Source: Pseudolabrys sp. (GTDB lineage Bacteria > Pseudomonadota > Alphaproteobacteria > Rhizobiales > Xanthobacteraceae). Taken from it: DNA of 64,000 nt. Below the pieces are notes generated by a model. That model saw only the letters and a list, made by a program, of their open reading frames with translations, was not told where the DNA came from and did not search any database. Where the stretch lies: the NCBI GenBank assembly GCA_026125895.1, contig JAHCKG010000004.1, forward strand, positions 1-64,000. Direction: 5' to 3'. Each line of letters opens with the position of its first letter. The first letter of the stretch is position 1. Of this stretch, positions 51,610-60,765 are shown in pieces. The position numbers and the translations under genes are program-made.

Positions 51610-52293
51610 CTATCGCGCTGCGCCGTCGCGGATCATATAGCCGGCGCCGCGCACGGTATGCAGCAGCGGCTGGGCAAAGCCCTTGTCGATCTTGGAGCGC
51701 AGGCGTGAGATATGCACGTCGATGACGTTGGTCTGGGGGTCGAAGTGATAGTCCCAGACATTCTCCAGCAGCATAGTGCGGGTCACCACCTGGCCCGCGT
51801 GCTTCATCAGATATTCGAGCAGGCGGAATTCGCGCGGCTGCAAGGTGATCTCTTCGTCGCCGCGCCGCACCATGTGCGACAGGCGGTCGAGGTGCAGGTC
51901 GCCAACCGTGAGCTCGGTCTCCTCGTTGCGGCCGCCACGGCGGCGCGACAACACCTCGACGCGAGCAAGCAGTTCGGAGAATGAATAGGGTTTGGGCAGG
52001 TAGTCGTCGCCGCCGGCGCGCAAGCCCTTGACGCGGTCATCGACCTGGCCGAGCGCCGACAAGATCAGCGCCGGGGTTTCGATGCGCTTCTTGCGCAGTT
52101 CGCCGATCACGGCGAGGCCGTCGCGCTTGGGCAGCATGCGGTCAACGATGAGGACGTCGTACTGGCCGTCGAGCGCCATGGCAAGACCGTCCTCGCCATC
52201 GGTGGCGGCATCGGCGACATGGCCGACCTCGCGGAAGGCCTTGACCAGATAGTCGGCGGCATCACGATCGTCTTCGATGATCAGAAGGCGCAT
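51610..52293 (-). CDS. OmpR/PhoB-family response regulator
   Basis: A protein of 227 residues with receiver and winged-helix domains. Phosphoacceptor D51 (DVLIVDRMLPKRDG), acidic pocket EDD near 7-9 and LILSALGQVDDRVKGLRAGG, with K near 104 in YLPKPYSF. The DNA-binding domain ends RTMLLENVWDYHFDPQTNVI then DVHISRLRSKID and VRGAGYMI. ATG 52293 gives the usual MRLLIIEDD start; in-frame ATGs further upstream (for example 52368) are possible. Operon with the sensor kinase and glnE. It lies next to degP, so envelope stress is a plausible input, but no evidence is seen. Confidence 0.92.
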   Translation of the reverse strand: MRLLIIEDDRDAADYLVKAFREVGHVADAATDGEDGLAMALDGQYDVLIVDRMLPKRDGLAVIGELRKKRIETPALILSALGQVDDRVKGLRAGGDDYLPKPYSFSELLARVEVLSRRRGGRNEETELTVGDLHLDRLSHMVRRGDEEITLQPREFRLLEYLMKHAGQVVTRTMLLENVWDYHFDPQTNVIDVHISRLRSKIDKGFAQPLLHTVRGAGYMIRDGAAR

Positions 52294-52490
52294 GGTCACC
52301 CGGTCCGGCTGCGCCTCGGCACTGCGGCCGAGTCCGCGCTGAGTATAGCTGATGTCATAGCTCGGCATCGTTATCACCATTTCCGGGCGATTCGGCGGCC
52401 ACCCCTCGGTCGGACCGCTTGCAGGCCTCCTCGTTTCGGCGCCTTGGGAATGTGATTTGGCGGCGCGGCAAGCCCCGAATGTCGTACGCG

Positions 52491-52669
52491 AGGGGGTGGC
52501 GGGCGTACCCGCCACCCCCTCAACGACCCCACCCCAGCGGGGGCGACGGTTGCCAGGGTGAAGTTCGGACGCCGCGAGACCGTAGACCGGCCTTTTGGCG
52601 GAGAGAGGCGGGACGGGCTCTCGCCCGTCCCGTTGAGGGTGTGCCGCCAGTGGGGGCGACGGTTACCAG
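52491..52669. repeat. Duplicated hairpin plus 22-base direct repeat between degP and the response regulator gene
   Basis: Unit 1: a perfect 13-bp hairpin (52491-52503 with 52508-52520, loop CGTA) followed by a 22-base stretch at 52535-52556 built around GGGGGCGACGGTTGCCAG. Unit 2: a 10-bp hairpin (52609-52618 with 52623-52632) followed by the same 22-base stretch at 52648-52669 with two changes. Period about 113 bases. These occupy most of the 400-base gap after degP; the hairpins may end its transcript. The rest of the gap (52294-52490) shows nothing recognisable. Confidence 0.6.
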
Positions 52670-52693
52670 TGACACATCCCCAAACTTGTCCGA

Positions 52694-54253
52694 TCAGCCG
52701 TTGCCGACCGGGAGCGCGACGAAGCGGCTGTTGTCGCCCTTCTTCACGCGCATCAGAACGGTGCGCTTGCCCTCGGACTTGACCGAGGCGATCGCCTTGC
52801 GAACATCGCTTGGCGTCTCGACCTTCTTGCCGGCCACCTCGAGGATCACGTCGCCGGTGGCGAAGCCGTGTTCGGCAGCCGCGCCAGAGCCATCGACGCC
52901 GGTGACGACGACACCGTCCGAGCCCGCACCGGCGACCCGCGCCGCCGGGGCCAGCGTCAGACCGAGCTTGCTCATGTCGACGCCGTTGCCGTTGTTGTCG
53001 CTATCGTCGGCGTTCGCCTGCTTGTCGGTGTTCGGCATCTGGCCGAGCGTCAGCGAGACGGTCTTTTCCGCGCCATTCTGCAGGACGGAGAGCTTGACCT
53101 CCTGCTTCGGCTGCATCGAGCCGATCTTCTTGGCGAGATCGCGGGCGTCCTTGACCTCTTCGCCGTTCACCGCGGTGATGACGTCGCCGGCCTTGATGCC
53201 GGCCTTCTTCGCCGGGCTGCCGTCCTGCGGTTCGGCGACGAGCGCGCCTTGCGCCTTCTTGAGCCCGAGCGAGTCGGCGATGTCCTTGGTCACCGGCTGG
53301 ATCTGCACGCCGATCCATCCGCGCGTCACCGAGCCATGCTCCTTGAGCTGGGTGATGACGGTCTTGACCGTGTCGGCGGGGATATCGAACGCGATGCCAA
53401 CCGAGCCACCCGACGGCGAGTAGATCGCGGTGTTGACGCCTATCACATTGCCTTCGGTGTCGAAGCTCGGGCCACCCGAGTTGCCCTTGTTGACCGGCGC
53501 ATCGATCTGGATGAAGTCGTCATACGCGCTGGCGCCGATGTCGCGGCCGCGAGCCGAGACGATGCCGGCGGTGACCGTGCCACCAAGACCGAAGGGGTTC
53601 CCGACCGCGAGCACCCAGTCGCCGATACGCGGCGCTTTATCGGCGAGCTTCACGAACGGGAACGAGGCGCCATCGACCTTGATCAGCGCCAGATCGGTCC
53701 GCGGATCGGTACCGATCACCTTGGCCTTGTAGGTCTTGCCATCATCGGTCTTGACCTCGACGCTCTCCGCCTTCTCGACAACGTGATTGTTGGTCACGGC
53801 ATAACCGTCGGCCGAAATGAAGAAGCCGGAGCCCTGGCCGGTGATGATGTTATGGCCGCCGCGGCCGCGGGGGCCGCCCTGCATGCCGTTCGGCATCCCG
53901 TCAGGCATGCCGAAGCGGCGGAAGAACTCCTGCAGGCCCGGCGGCACGTTTTCCATGTCGGCGCCGAGACCGGTGGTCGCCGGACCGCCGTCAACCTTGA
54001 CGCGGACCGAGATGACCGCCGGCTTCACCTTCTCGACGATATCGGCAAAGCCGACCGGCGCCGGCAGCTTGCGCGCCTGCTCGGTCAGGTTCTGCGCCAG
54101 AGCGGCGGGATAGTGCAGCGGGAGGTTGAATTCGGGAGCGGCGACAAAGGCGGCGGCGCCGAGACCGGCAATGGTGGTGGCGAGAAGCGCAATGCGACGG
54201 ACGGATAAACCGCCCGGCTTCTTGGGGGACTGGGGAGCGGGGTTAGCGCTCAT
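52694..54253 (-). CDS. degP: Periplasmic serine protease Do/HtrA (DegP)
   Basis: A protein of 519 residues. N-terminal signal/anchor (about 18-40). Trypsin-like domain with the complete triad H157 (TNNHVV), D187 (TDLALIKVD) and S259 (GNSGGPSF). Two PDZ domains follow (about 305-395 and 420-510). A Gly/Met/Arg-rich loop (about 100-135, PDGMPNGMQGG) precedes the protease core. It degrades or refolds damaged envelope proteins. It follows the ccm genes on the same strand, the rhizobial cycHJKL-degP order, but its 160-base leader suggests an own promoter. Confidence 0.96.
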   Translation of the reverse strand: MSANPAPQSPKKPGGLSVRRIALLATTIAGLGAAAFVAAPEFNLPLHYPAALAQNLTEQARKLPAPVGFADIVEKVKPAVISVRVKVDGGPATTGLGADMENVPPGLQEFFRRFGMPDGMPNGMQGGPRGRGGHNIITGQGSGFFISADGYAVTNNHVVEKAESVEVKTDDGKTYKAKVIGTDPRTDLALIKVDGASFPFVKLADKAPRIGDWVLAVGNPFGLGGTVTAGIVSARGRDIGASAYDDFIQIDAPVNKGNSGGPSFDTEGNVIGVNTAIYSPSGGSVGIAFDIPADTVKTVITQLKEHGSVTRGWIGVQIQPVTKDIADSLGLKKAQGALVAEPQDGSPAKKAGIKAGDVITAVNGEEVKDARDLAKKIGSMQPKQEVKLSVLQNGAEKTVSLTLGQMPNTDKQANADDSDNNGNGVDMSKLGLTLAPAARVAGAGSDGVVVTGVDGSGAAAEHGFATGDVILEVAGKKVETPSDVRKAIASVKSEGKRTVLMRVKKGDNSRFVALPVGNG

Positions 54254-54413
54254 GGGATGATCTCCATCAGCTCATCGGTGGGGCGCATCTCGCGCCGTTT
54301 GTTGAGCTGAAGATGGAGGTCCGCGCCTTACAGCGTCCTGACGGCGGGATTAATAATCGGTAATGGGGAAAAGAATTTGTGTATGAATTTCAGTGCGTTG
54401 CAAAACGCGCCGT

Positions 54414-54887
54414 TCAACCCGCCGAATCTTTCTGCACCAGGTCGTCGAGCCGGCGCCGCTCGTCGGCGCTGAGCCCCTCGGATTCCAGCGCGATGGCGCG
54501 GCGGCGGCGCGCCATGACGACGAGCGCGCCGATGCCGATGATCAAAACCAGCGGCGACAGGCCCCACAACAGCAGCGTCGCCGGTTCGACCGGCGGCTTG
54601 AGCAGAACGAAATTGCCGTAGCGCGCGACCAGGAAATCGAGCACCTGCTTGTCGCTGTCGCCCTTCTGCAAACGCTCGCGCACCAGCAGCCGCAAATCGC
54701 GCGCCAGCGGCGCATCGGAATCGTCGATCGACTGGTTCTGGCAGACCATGCAGCGCAATTCCTGCGACAGCACGCGCGCGCGCGCCTCGAGCGCCGGGTC
54801 CTTGAGGATCTCGTCGGGCTGCACGGCGAATGCAACGCCGGGCAGCAGCAGGGAGAACAGCAACGCGACGATGACGAGGCGCCGCAT
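54414..54887 (-). CDS. ccmH: Cytochrome c maturation protein CcmH (CycL)
   Basis: A protein of 157 residues with a signal peptide (about 1-21), the redox motif LRCMVCQNQSI with C46 and C49, then DLRLLVRERLQKGDSDKQVL and DFLVARYGNFVLLKPP, and one C-terminal transmembrane helix (about 102-125). It reduces apocytochrome c cysteines for haem attachment in the periplasm. The ATG lies 4 bases after the ccmF stop, in one operon ccmI-ccmE-ccmF-ccmH. Confidence 0.96.
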   Translation of the reverse strand: MRRLVIVALLFSLLLPGVAFAVQPDEILKDPALEARARVLSQELRCMVCQNQSIDDSDAPLARDLRLLVRERLQKGDSDKQVLDFLVARYGNFVLLKPPVEPATLLLWGLSPLVLIIGIGALVVMARRRRAIALESEGLSADERRRLDDLVQKDSAG

Positions 54888-54891
54888 TGCC

Positions 54892-56895
54892 CTACTCCGC
54901 CGGCTGCAAGTCTGGAGTTGGATTGGCAGGCTTGGCCGTCTTGCCAGCCGGCTTGGGCGCGCCGACGCGCAGGCGGCGATCCGACAGCGACAGCGCGCCG
55001 CCGAGCGCCATGATCACCGCACCGATCCAGATCAGCAGCACCAGCGGCTTGTAATAAAAACGGATGGCGACCGAGCCGTCGTCATTGGTGTCGCCGAGCG
55101 ACAGATAAAGCTGGCTGGCGCCCTGCGATTTGAGCGCGGCTTCGGTCGTCGTCATGCCGCGCGCGCCGAAGGTGCGCTTCGACGGCTCGAGGATGCCGAC
55201 AACCTGTCCGCCTTGGCGTAGCGTGAACTTGCCGGCCAGCACGCGGAAGTTCGGGCCGGCGCGCTGCACCATGCCGTCGAAGGTCAGCGCATAGCCGGAC
55301 AATGTCGTCGTCTGTCCCTCTTTCAGCGCAACGATGCGTTCGGTGCCCCAGGTCGAGGCGGCGGCGATGCCGATCAAAGTCACGGCGACGCCGGCATGCG
55401 CAATCGCCGTGCCCCAGGCGGAACGCGGCAGGCCGCGCGCGCGCGACCATGACGTCGCGGGCGGCGCGCGGAACAGCGCGATGCGCTCGGCGAGATCCAC
55501 CAGCGCGCCGACGATGACGAAGAAGGCCAGCCCGATGGCGAATGGCGCCAGCATGTGCTCGACGCCGGCGGCCGCGAAGGTCACGGCAATGGCGACGATG
55601 CCGGCCGCGAAAGCCGTCATCAGCCGCTGCGCTACGCCCAGAATGTCGCCGCGCTTCCACGCCAGCAAGGTGCCGAACGGCATGGCGAACATCAGCGGAA
55701 TGAACAAAGGCGCGAAAGTGAGATTGAAGAACGGCGCGCCGACAGAGATCTTCTCGCCGTTCAGCGCTTCGAGCGCCAGCGGATACAAGGTGCCGACGAA
55801 CACGGTCAGGCACGCCGTCGTGAGAAACAAGTTGTTGAAGACCAGCGCGCCCTCACGCGACACCGGCGCGAACAGTCCGCCCTGCCGCAGCAGCGGCGCA
55901 CGCCAGGCGAACAGCGACAGGCCGCCGCCGATGAACAGCACCAGAATGCCGAGAATGAAGACGCCGCGGCGCGGATCCTCGGCGAAGGAATGCACCGAGG
56001 TGAGCACGCCCGAGCGCACCAGGAAGGTGCCGATCAGCGACAGCGAGAAAGCGAGGATGGCGAGCAGGATGGTCCAGATCTTCAGCGCGTTGCGCTTTTC
56101 CATCACCACCGCGGAATGCAGCAGCGCGGTGCCGGCGAGCCACGGCATCAGCGAGGCATTCTCCACCGGATCCCAGAACCAGAAGCCGCCCCAGCCCAGT
56201 TCGTAATAGGCCCAGTAAGAGCCCATGGCGATGCCGACGGTGAGGAACATCCACGCAGCCAAGGTCCACGGCCGCACCCAGCGCGCCCAGGCGGCGTCGA
56301 TGCGGCCTTCGATCAGCGCGGCGATGGCGAAAGAGAACGCGATCGAGAAGCCGACATAGCCGAGATAGAGCAGCGGCGGATGGATGGCGAGGCCGGGGTC
56401 CTGCAGGATCGGATTGAGATCGCGGCCCTCGAGCGGCGGGCGCGCCATGCGCAGGAACGGGTTCGAGGTCAGCAGGATGAAGACGTAGAACGAGCACGCG
56501 ATCCAGCCCTGCACCGCCAGCACATTGGCCTTCAGCGTCACCGGCAGGTTGGTGCCGAAAATAGCCACCGCGGCGCCGAACACCGCCAGGATCAGCACCC
56601 ACAGCAGCATCGAGCCTTCGTGATTGCCCCAGACGCTGGTGAACTTGTAGACCAGCGGCATCATCGAGTGCGAATTCTCGAAGACGTTGACGACCGAGAA
56701 ATCCGACATCACGTAGCTGGCCGTCAGCGCCGCGAAAGAGCCGGCGACGAACACGAACTGCATCACCGCCGTCGAAGTTCCGAGTTGCATCAGCGCGCCG
56801 TCGCGCTTGATCGCGCCATAGAGCGGCACCGTCGCCTGGATGATGGCGAGGGCGAGCGCGAGAACGAGAGCGTAATGGCCGATTTCAGGGATCAT
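54892..56895 (-). CDS. ccmF: Cytochrome c haem lyase subunit CcmF (CycK)
   Basis: A membrane protein of 667 residues with about 15 helices. The haem-handling WWD motif is [18 protein letters not shown] at about 235-252. Conserved histidine-bearing segments include [20 protein letters not shown] near 85-100 and the [14 protein letters not shown] region near 170. The C-terminal periplasmic part ends in a lysine/proline tail. It performs the ligation of haem to apocytochrome c. Its ATG overlaps the ccmE stop (4 bases). Confidence 0.97.
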   Translation of the reverse strand: MIPEIGHYALVLALALAIIQATVPLYGAIKRDGALMQLGTSTAVMQFVFVAGSFAALTASYVMSDFSVVNVFENSHSMMPLVYKFTSVWGNHEGSMLLWVLILAVFGAAVAIFGTNLPVTLKANVLAVQGWIACSFYVFILLTSNPFLRMARPPLEGRDLNPILQDPGLAIHPPLLYLGYVGFSIAFSFAIAALIEGRIDAAWARWVRPWTLAAWMFLTVGIAMGSYWAYYELGWGGFWFWDPVENASLMPWLAGTALLHSAVVMEKRNALKIWTILLAILAFSLSLIGTFLVRSGVLTSVHSFAEDPRRGVFILGILVLFIGGGLSLFAWRAPLLRQGGLFAPVSREGALVFNNLFLTTACLTVFVGTLYPLALEALNGEKISVGAPFFNLTFAPLFIPLMFAMPFGTLLAWKRGDILGVAQRLMTAFAAGIVAIAVTFAAAGVEHMLAPFAIGLAFFVIVGALVDLAERIALFRAPPATSWSRARGLPRSAWGTAIAHAGVAVTLIGIAAASTWGTERIVALKEGQTTTLSGYALTFDGMVQRAGPNFRVLAGKFTLRQGGQVVGILEPSKRTFGARGMTTTEAALKSQGASQLYLSLGDTNDDGSVAIRFYYKPLVLLIWIGAVIMALGGALSLSDRRLRVGAPKPAGKTAKPANPTPDLQPAE

Positions 56896-57365
56896 GGCTT
56901 CTTCCCGACGACGTGGGCATCGGCGTTCATCTCACCTTCCTGCCAGCGCCCGCTTTTCTTCAGCGCGTCAACCACCTCGCGCGGCATGTAACGCTCGTCG
57001 TGCTTGGCAAGCACCGTGTCGGCGGCGAGCAGCCCGCCGGGCTCGAGCCTGCCCTCGGCGACGACGCCCTGCCCTTCGCGGAAAAGGTCCGGCACGATAC
57101 CCTGATAACGCACGCTGATGTCATGCGCGCCGTCGGTCACCTTGAAGGACACCTGGAGATTGTCGCCCTTCTTCAGACTGCCCGGTTCGACCAGGCCGCC
57201 GATGCGGATGCGCGTGCCGGGAGCGATCTGCTTCTGCACGACATCGCTCGGCGAATTGAAGAAGACGATGGAATCCTTGAGCGCGAACAGCACCAGCGCC
57301 GCCGCGACGCCGAGCACCGCGAGACTGCCGCCGATGAGCGTGAGGCGCCGCTGCTTCCGCGTCAT
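56892..57365 (-). CDS. ccmE: Cytochrome c haem chaperone CcmE (CycJ)
   Basis: A protein of 157 residues: a short basic cytosolic start (MTRKQRR), one transmembrane helix (about 9-29), then an OB-fold domain. The covalent haem-binding histidine is H122 in [10 protein letters not shown], with Y126 as the axial ligand position. It carries haem from CcmC to CcmF. ATG 57365 overlaps the ccmI stop. The protein appears complete. Confidence 0.96.
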   Translation of the reverse strand: MTRKQRRLTLIGGSLAVLGVAAALVLFALKDSIVFFNSPSDVVQKQIAPGTRIRIGGLVEPGSLKKGDNLQVSFKVTDGAHDISVRYQGIVPDLFREGQGVVAEGRLEPGGLLAADTVLAKHDERYMPREVVDALKKSGRWQEGEMNADAHVVGKKP

Positions 57366-58516
57366 CCTTCCAGTCCCATGCTTTTGATCATGTCGTCGAT
57401 CTGCCGCCGCTTGTCGGGATCGGCGGCCAGCGCCTTGCGCGCGTCGTCCGCCGCGCTTTTGGCCTTGTCGCGCTCGCCCAGCACCATATAGGCGCGCAAG
57501 AGACGCTGCCAACCGGCCACATCGTCGCCGTTTTCCTTGAGCCGCTCGGCGAGCCGCGCCACCATACCGCGGATCATGTCGCCGCGGTCTTGCTCGTTCA
57601 TCTGACCGGCGGCGGCGACGTCGGCCGCGCTCGGGCCCGGCTGTGCGGCGTCGGGCGCCGAAGGCGCCGCGGCAACGGCCGGCGGCGTGCCGCCGACGCG
57701 CGTCAGCGCTTCGCGCACCAGCGGCGCCCACGGCGCGTCGGCCGGCGCGTCCTTCAGCATCATCGTGAAGATCGCTGCCGCCTTGTGGCGATCGCCGTCC
57801 TGCTCGGCCGCGATGCCGATGAAGAACAGCGCCTTGACGTTCTTGGCGTCGAGTTCGAGCGCCCGCTCGAACGCCGCTTTGGCATCGACGGTCACGACCC
57901 CGTTGCCCTGCGCGGCGAGCGCTTCGCCGAGATCGGATTGCCGCTCGGAATTTTCGCCGGCGAGCGCGATCACCTTGCGCCGCGCGTTCACTGCGTCGGC
58001 AAAGCGCCCCATGCGCAGATAGACCGGCGCGATGACTTCATAGCCGCGCGCGTCGTTCGGATTGCGCTCGAGATGCGCCTCGACCTGCGCCACCATGGTC
58101 TGGATCGAGCGATCCTGCTGCACGGAGGCCATGCGCTCCGCCAGCGGCTGGCCCGGCATTTGCGGCGAGCCGAGCGCCATGTAGAGCGCGGTGGCACCGA
58201 CCGGTAACAGAACCAGCCCGACGAGCGCCGCGATTCGTCGCCGCCATGCCGGGGCTGCCGGCACCGCCGAAGCCTGCTTTTCGGCCTGCGAAGCATCGGC
58301 CGCCGCAATCAGCTGGCGCGATACTTCGATCTTCGCGGCCTCGGCTTCAGCCTCGCCGATCCGGCCCGCGGCGCGATCTCGGGCGATTTCGTCGAGTTGA
58401 TCGCGGTAGACCGCGAGATCGCTGCCGCCCTCGGGCGCCCTGCGCCGGCCGAGCGGCCACAGCACGGCGAAAATCGCCGCCGCGGTCATCAGCGCAAATG
58501 CAAGCCAGAGGCTCAT
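57362..58516 (-). CDS. ccmI: Cytochrome c biogenesis protein CcmI (CycH)
   Basis: A protein of 384 residues. The N-terminal membrane part has two helices (about 3-20 and 92-112) around a cytosolic leucine-zipper-like loop ([34 protein letters not shown]). The periplasmic part holds TPR-like repeats (for example [20 protein letters not shown] and [20 protein letters not shown]) that hold apocytochrome c. It is the first gene of the ccmIEFH operon. Confidence 0.94.
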   Translation of the reverse strand: MSLWLAFALMTAAAIFAVLWPLGRRRAPEGGSDLAVYRDQLDEIARDRAAGRIGEAEAEAAKIEVSRQLIAAADASQAEKQASAVPAAPAWRRRIAALVGLVLLPVGATALYMALGSPQMPGQPLAERMASVQQDRSIQTMVAQVEAHLERNPNDARGYEVIAPVYLRMGRFADAVNARRKVIALAGENSERQSDLGEALAAQGNGVVTVDAKAAFERALELDAKNVKALFFIGIAAEQDGDRHKAAAIFTMMLKDAPADAPWAPLVREALTRVGGTPPAVAAAPSAPDAAQPGPSAADVAAAGQMNEQDRGDMIRGMVARLAERLKENGDDVAGWQRLLRAYMVLGERDKAKSAADDARKALAADPDKRRQIDDMIKSMGLEG

Positions 58517-58639
58517 GGGATGATCAGATCCACCTTGGCGGCCTTGAAGGAACCGGGGCCGCCCGGAGGGGATACATCAGCCGCGATCATGGCGGCAATG
58601 AGCAAAATCAAGCCGGGATGCGGCTAAACGGCTGGAATT

Positions 58640-60058
58640 TCAGGCGCTCGCGGCGCGCAGTTCCGAGGCCTCCGAGACGCTGGCAGCCACTTCGGCCGCC
58701 TTGGCGAACTGGGCGGCGTAATCCTTGCCGAACACGATGCCGCTGAGCCGGACCGCGACATCGACCTGCGACTTGCGGAAACCGCGCTCGGCCGGGCCGG
58801 ACTGGCGCAGCGCATCGAGCAGGCTGTTCATGTTGTTGTCGAGGAACTGCTGCATCTCGGAATAGGTCCGCTGCGTCATTTCGTTGATGGCCAGTTCACT
58901 GGCGAAATGCCGGCAGGTGCCGACGAAGGCGACCAGCGCCTCGGTCTCGGCCGCTTCCTGCGGGTCGATCCGCAATTGCGGGCTGATATTGGCGGCGGGA
59001 CGGATGCGCAGCAGGCGTCGGACGCGGCCGGGCATCGACTCGATCTCGGCGCGTAAGGTGTCGCCGATTTGGGAGCGCAGCCCGGCCAGGGCGCGGCCCC
59101 AGGAGCTGTCGATCGGCATGTCGAGTTCGGTGCGCAGGCCGCGCGCGGAATCGTGGATGGTCTTGAGCAGCGCGCCGGTCGCGACCCCTCGCCCGCTGCG
59201 CAGATCGTCGCGCAGTTCGAGCACCTGCCGTTCCAGTTCGGACAGCACGATGTTGACCGACACGCCGTAGGGTGTTTCGGCGACGCGCGCGGCGGTGTCA
59301 CTGCCTGCCGCCTTGACGCCGAAGCGGATCAATTGCCATGGCGCCGCCAGACGGCTGCGCACGGTGAGCAGCGAGTAGAGGAAAAGTTCAGTGCCCGGCG
59401 CGCCGGTCTTCTCGATCAACGCCTTGTATTCGTCGATCTGCTTGCCGTTGAGATTGCCGACTTGCAACGGCAGCCGCGCCGCCATGGCGTTGAGGCCGTC
59501 GCGCGCCTTGAGCACGCAGCGCAAGGTCTCCGCGTCTTCCTGGGCACGCTGGGTGCCGATCTGCGCCAGCATGCGCCGGCGCGTCGATTCATCGGTGGAT
59601 GCCGAGCGCAGGTTGTCGCCGAGCGCCGCCGCGACGCGATCCTGGAAAGTGCGGACCAGATACTTTGCTTTTTCCTCGTCGCCGGCCTGCAGCGCCTTGC
59701 TAATCATCTCCTCCATCTCGGCGGAGTCGCGCGGCAGGAGATCGCGGCCAATCCAGGTCCACAGCGGGTCGAGCGAGGCGCGCGCGATGCGGCCCGGGTG
59801 GCGATGCTGGCCGAGATCGTCGACGAGGAACGGTTCGAGCGGCTTGAAGAACAACCGCGCGCTGTGGCCGATCCGCGGGGCGCCTGCCTGCTGCTCGCGA
59901 GCGATACGCCGCAATTCCTGCAGCACGAGTTCGGCAGCACCGAGGTCTTCGCCGCGCAGCAGGCTGCGCTCGAACTCGCGCAGCAATAGCGCGCGCGCCT
60001 GCGGAGGCAGCTCACGCAGGTACGATTGAAGCCGCTCAATTGTGTCGGCGCCCGCCAT
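58640..60058 (-). CDS. Conserved protein of unknown function, candidate CtrA target
   Basis: A protein of 472 residues that I cannot assign to a named family. It is soluble, with no signal peptide or membrane helix, and appears mostly alpha-helical. It opens with a charged helix (ERLQSYLRELPPQARALLLR), continues with RDLLPRDSAEMEEMISKALQ and has a C-terminal part rich in Glu, Arg and Ala. Codon use matches the neighbours. A consensus CtrA box lies 52-68 bases upstream of its start, so its expression may follow the cell cycle. It is next to the ccm operon but has its own upstream region. Confidence 0.8.
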   Translation of the reverse strand: MAGADTIERLQSYLRELPPQARALLLREFERSLLRGEDLGAAELVLQELRRIAREQQAGAPRIGHSARLFFKPLEPFLVDDLGQHRHPGRIARASLDPLWTWIGRDLLPRDSAEMEEMISKALQAGDEEKAKYLVRTFQDRVAAALGDNLRSASTDESTRRRMLAQIGTQRAQEDAETLRCVLKARDGLNAMAARLPLQVGNLNGKQIDEYKALIEKTGAPGTELFLYSLLTVRSRLAAPWQLIRFGVKAAGSDTAARVAETPYGVSVNIVLSELERQVLELRDDLRSGRGVATGALLKTIHDSARGLRTELDMPIDSSWGRALAGLRSQIGDTLRAEIESMPGRVRRLLRIRPAANISPQLRIDPQEAAETEALVAFVGTCRHFASELAINEMTQRTYSEMQQFLDNNMNSLLDALRQSGPAERGFRKSQVDVAVRLSGIVFGKDYAAQFAKAAEVAASVSEASELRAASA

Positions 60059-60109
60059 CGCCGGCTTTGCCCACCTAAAGAATTAAGTGGGTTTGATAGC
60101 GCGGCGGCC

Positions 60110-60125
60110 GTTAAGAACCCTTTAA
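60110..60125 (-). promoter_or_regulatory. Consensus CtrA-binding site
   Basis: On the minus strand the sequence reads TTAA-N7-TTAAC, the full consensus of the cell-cycle master regulator CtrA, oriented towards the gene starting at 60058. The half sites are at 60122-60125 and 60110-60114 in plus coordinates. The gap holds only this gene's upstream region and the 3' end of the lipoprotein gene. Confidence 0.6.
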
Positions 60126-60127
60126 GC

Positions 60128-60149
60128 ATGTCGCGGTGAACCGCGACAT
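60128..60149 (-). terminator. Hairpin downstream of the lipoprotein gene
   Basis: ATGTCGCGG and CCGCGACAT form a 9-bp perfect stem with a 4-base loop, 11 bases after the lipoprotein stop on the minus strand. It is probably its terminator. It directly precedes the CtrA box of the next gene. Confidence 0.5.
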
Positions 60150-60159
60150 ATGGGGTTCC

Positions 60160-60651
60160 TCAGGTCAGGGGGGTCCAGGTGCCGTCAGGATTGCGGCAGG
60201 CGGTGCCGCGGGCGGTTTGCGGCTGACCGTTGATGTAGATGGTATGGGTATAGGAGCGGCAGTTGTGGCCGCGCTCCACATAGGCCGGGCCCGGCACGAT
60301 GGTACCGTAACGGCCCGAATCCGGGTTGCGCCAGGTCACCGGCGCGCCCGACGGGCCGCGCTCCAGCGCATCCATCTGCGCCGCATAGGCCCGTTCGCGA
60401 TCCTGCTCGTCGAGCGAGGCGCCGATCCGGTTGCCGACCAAGCCGCCAAGCAAGCCGCCAATGGCGGCGCCGGCCAGCCGGTCACCCGTGCCGCCGCCGG
60501 CGACGGCGGCGCCCAGCAGCGCACCGGTGCCGGCACCCAGCAGCGTGCCGGTGTTCTCCCGCGGTCCCGGACCCGATCCATCGGGGCTGCCGGCGCAGGC
60601 GGTGAGCATCAGGCCGAGCGCGGCAATGGCGATCATCTTCGGTGCGGACAT
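60160..60651 (-). CDS. Glycine-zipper outer-membrane lipoprotein (17 kDa surface antigen-like)
   Basis: A protein of 163 residues. Signal with lipobox LTAC (about 16-19), so lipid-anchored. The middle is a Gly/Ala-rich double glycine zipper (GAGTGALLGAAVAGG, AAIGGLLGGLVGNRIG), then ASLDEQDRERAYAAQMDALE. The C-terminal domain has WRNPDSGRYGTIVPGPAY, C-R-S-Y-T and GTACRNPDGTW, like the RT0821/Lpp0805 surface protein family. The function is structural or unknown. Confidence 0.85.
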   Translation of the reverse strand: MSAPKMIAIAALGLMLTACAGSPDGSGPGPRENTGTLLGAGTGALLGAAVAGGGTGDRLAGAAIGGLLGGLVGNRIGASLDEQDRERAYAAQMDALERGPSGAPVTWRNPDSGRYGTIVPGPAYVERGHNCRSYTHTIYINGQPQTARGTACRNPDGTWTPLT

Positions 60652-60765
60652 CAGGACCCCCGGCTGGACGTAGGAATCGCGGCAAAAACCGCGGCGTCAG
60701 GACTGGAACTTACATTCTATCGAGACGCAACAAATGGGGCAAAAGTCCGGCGAATACCGGCGGAC

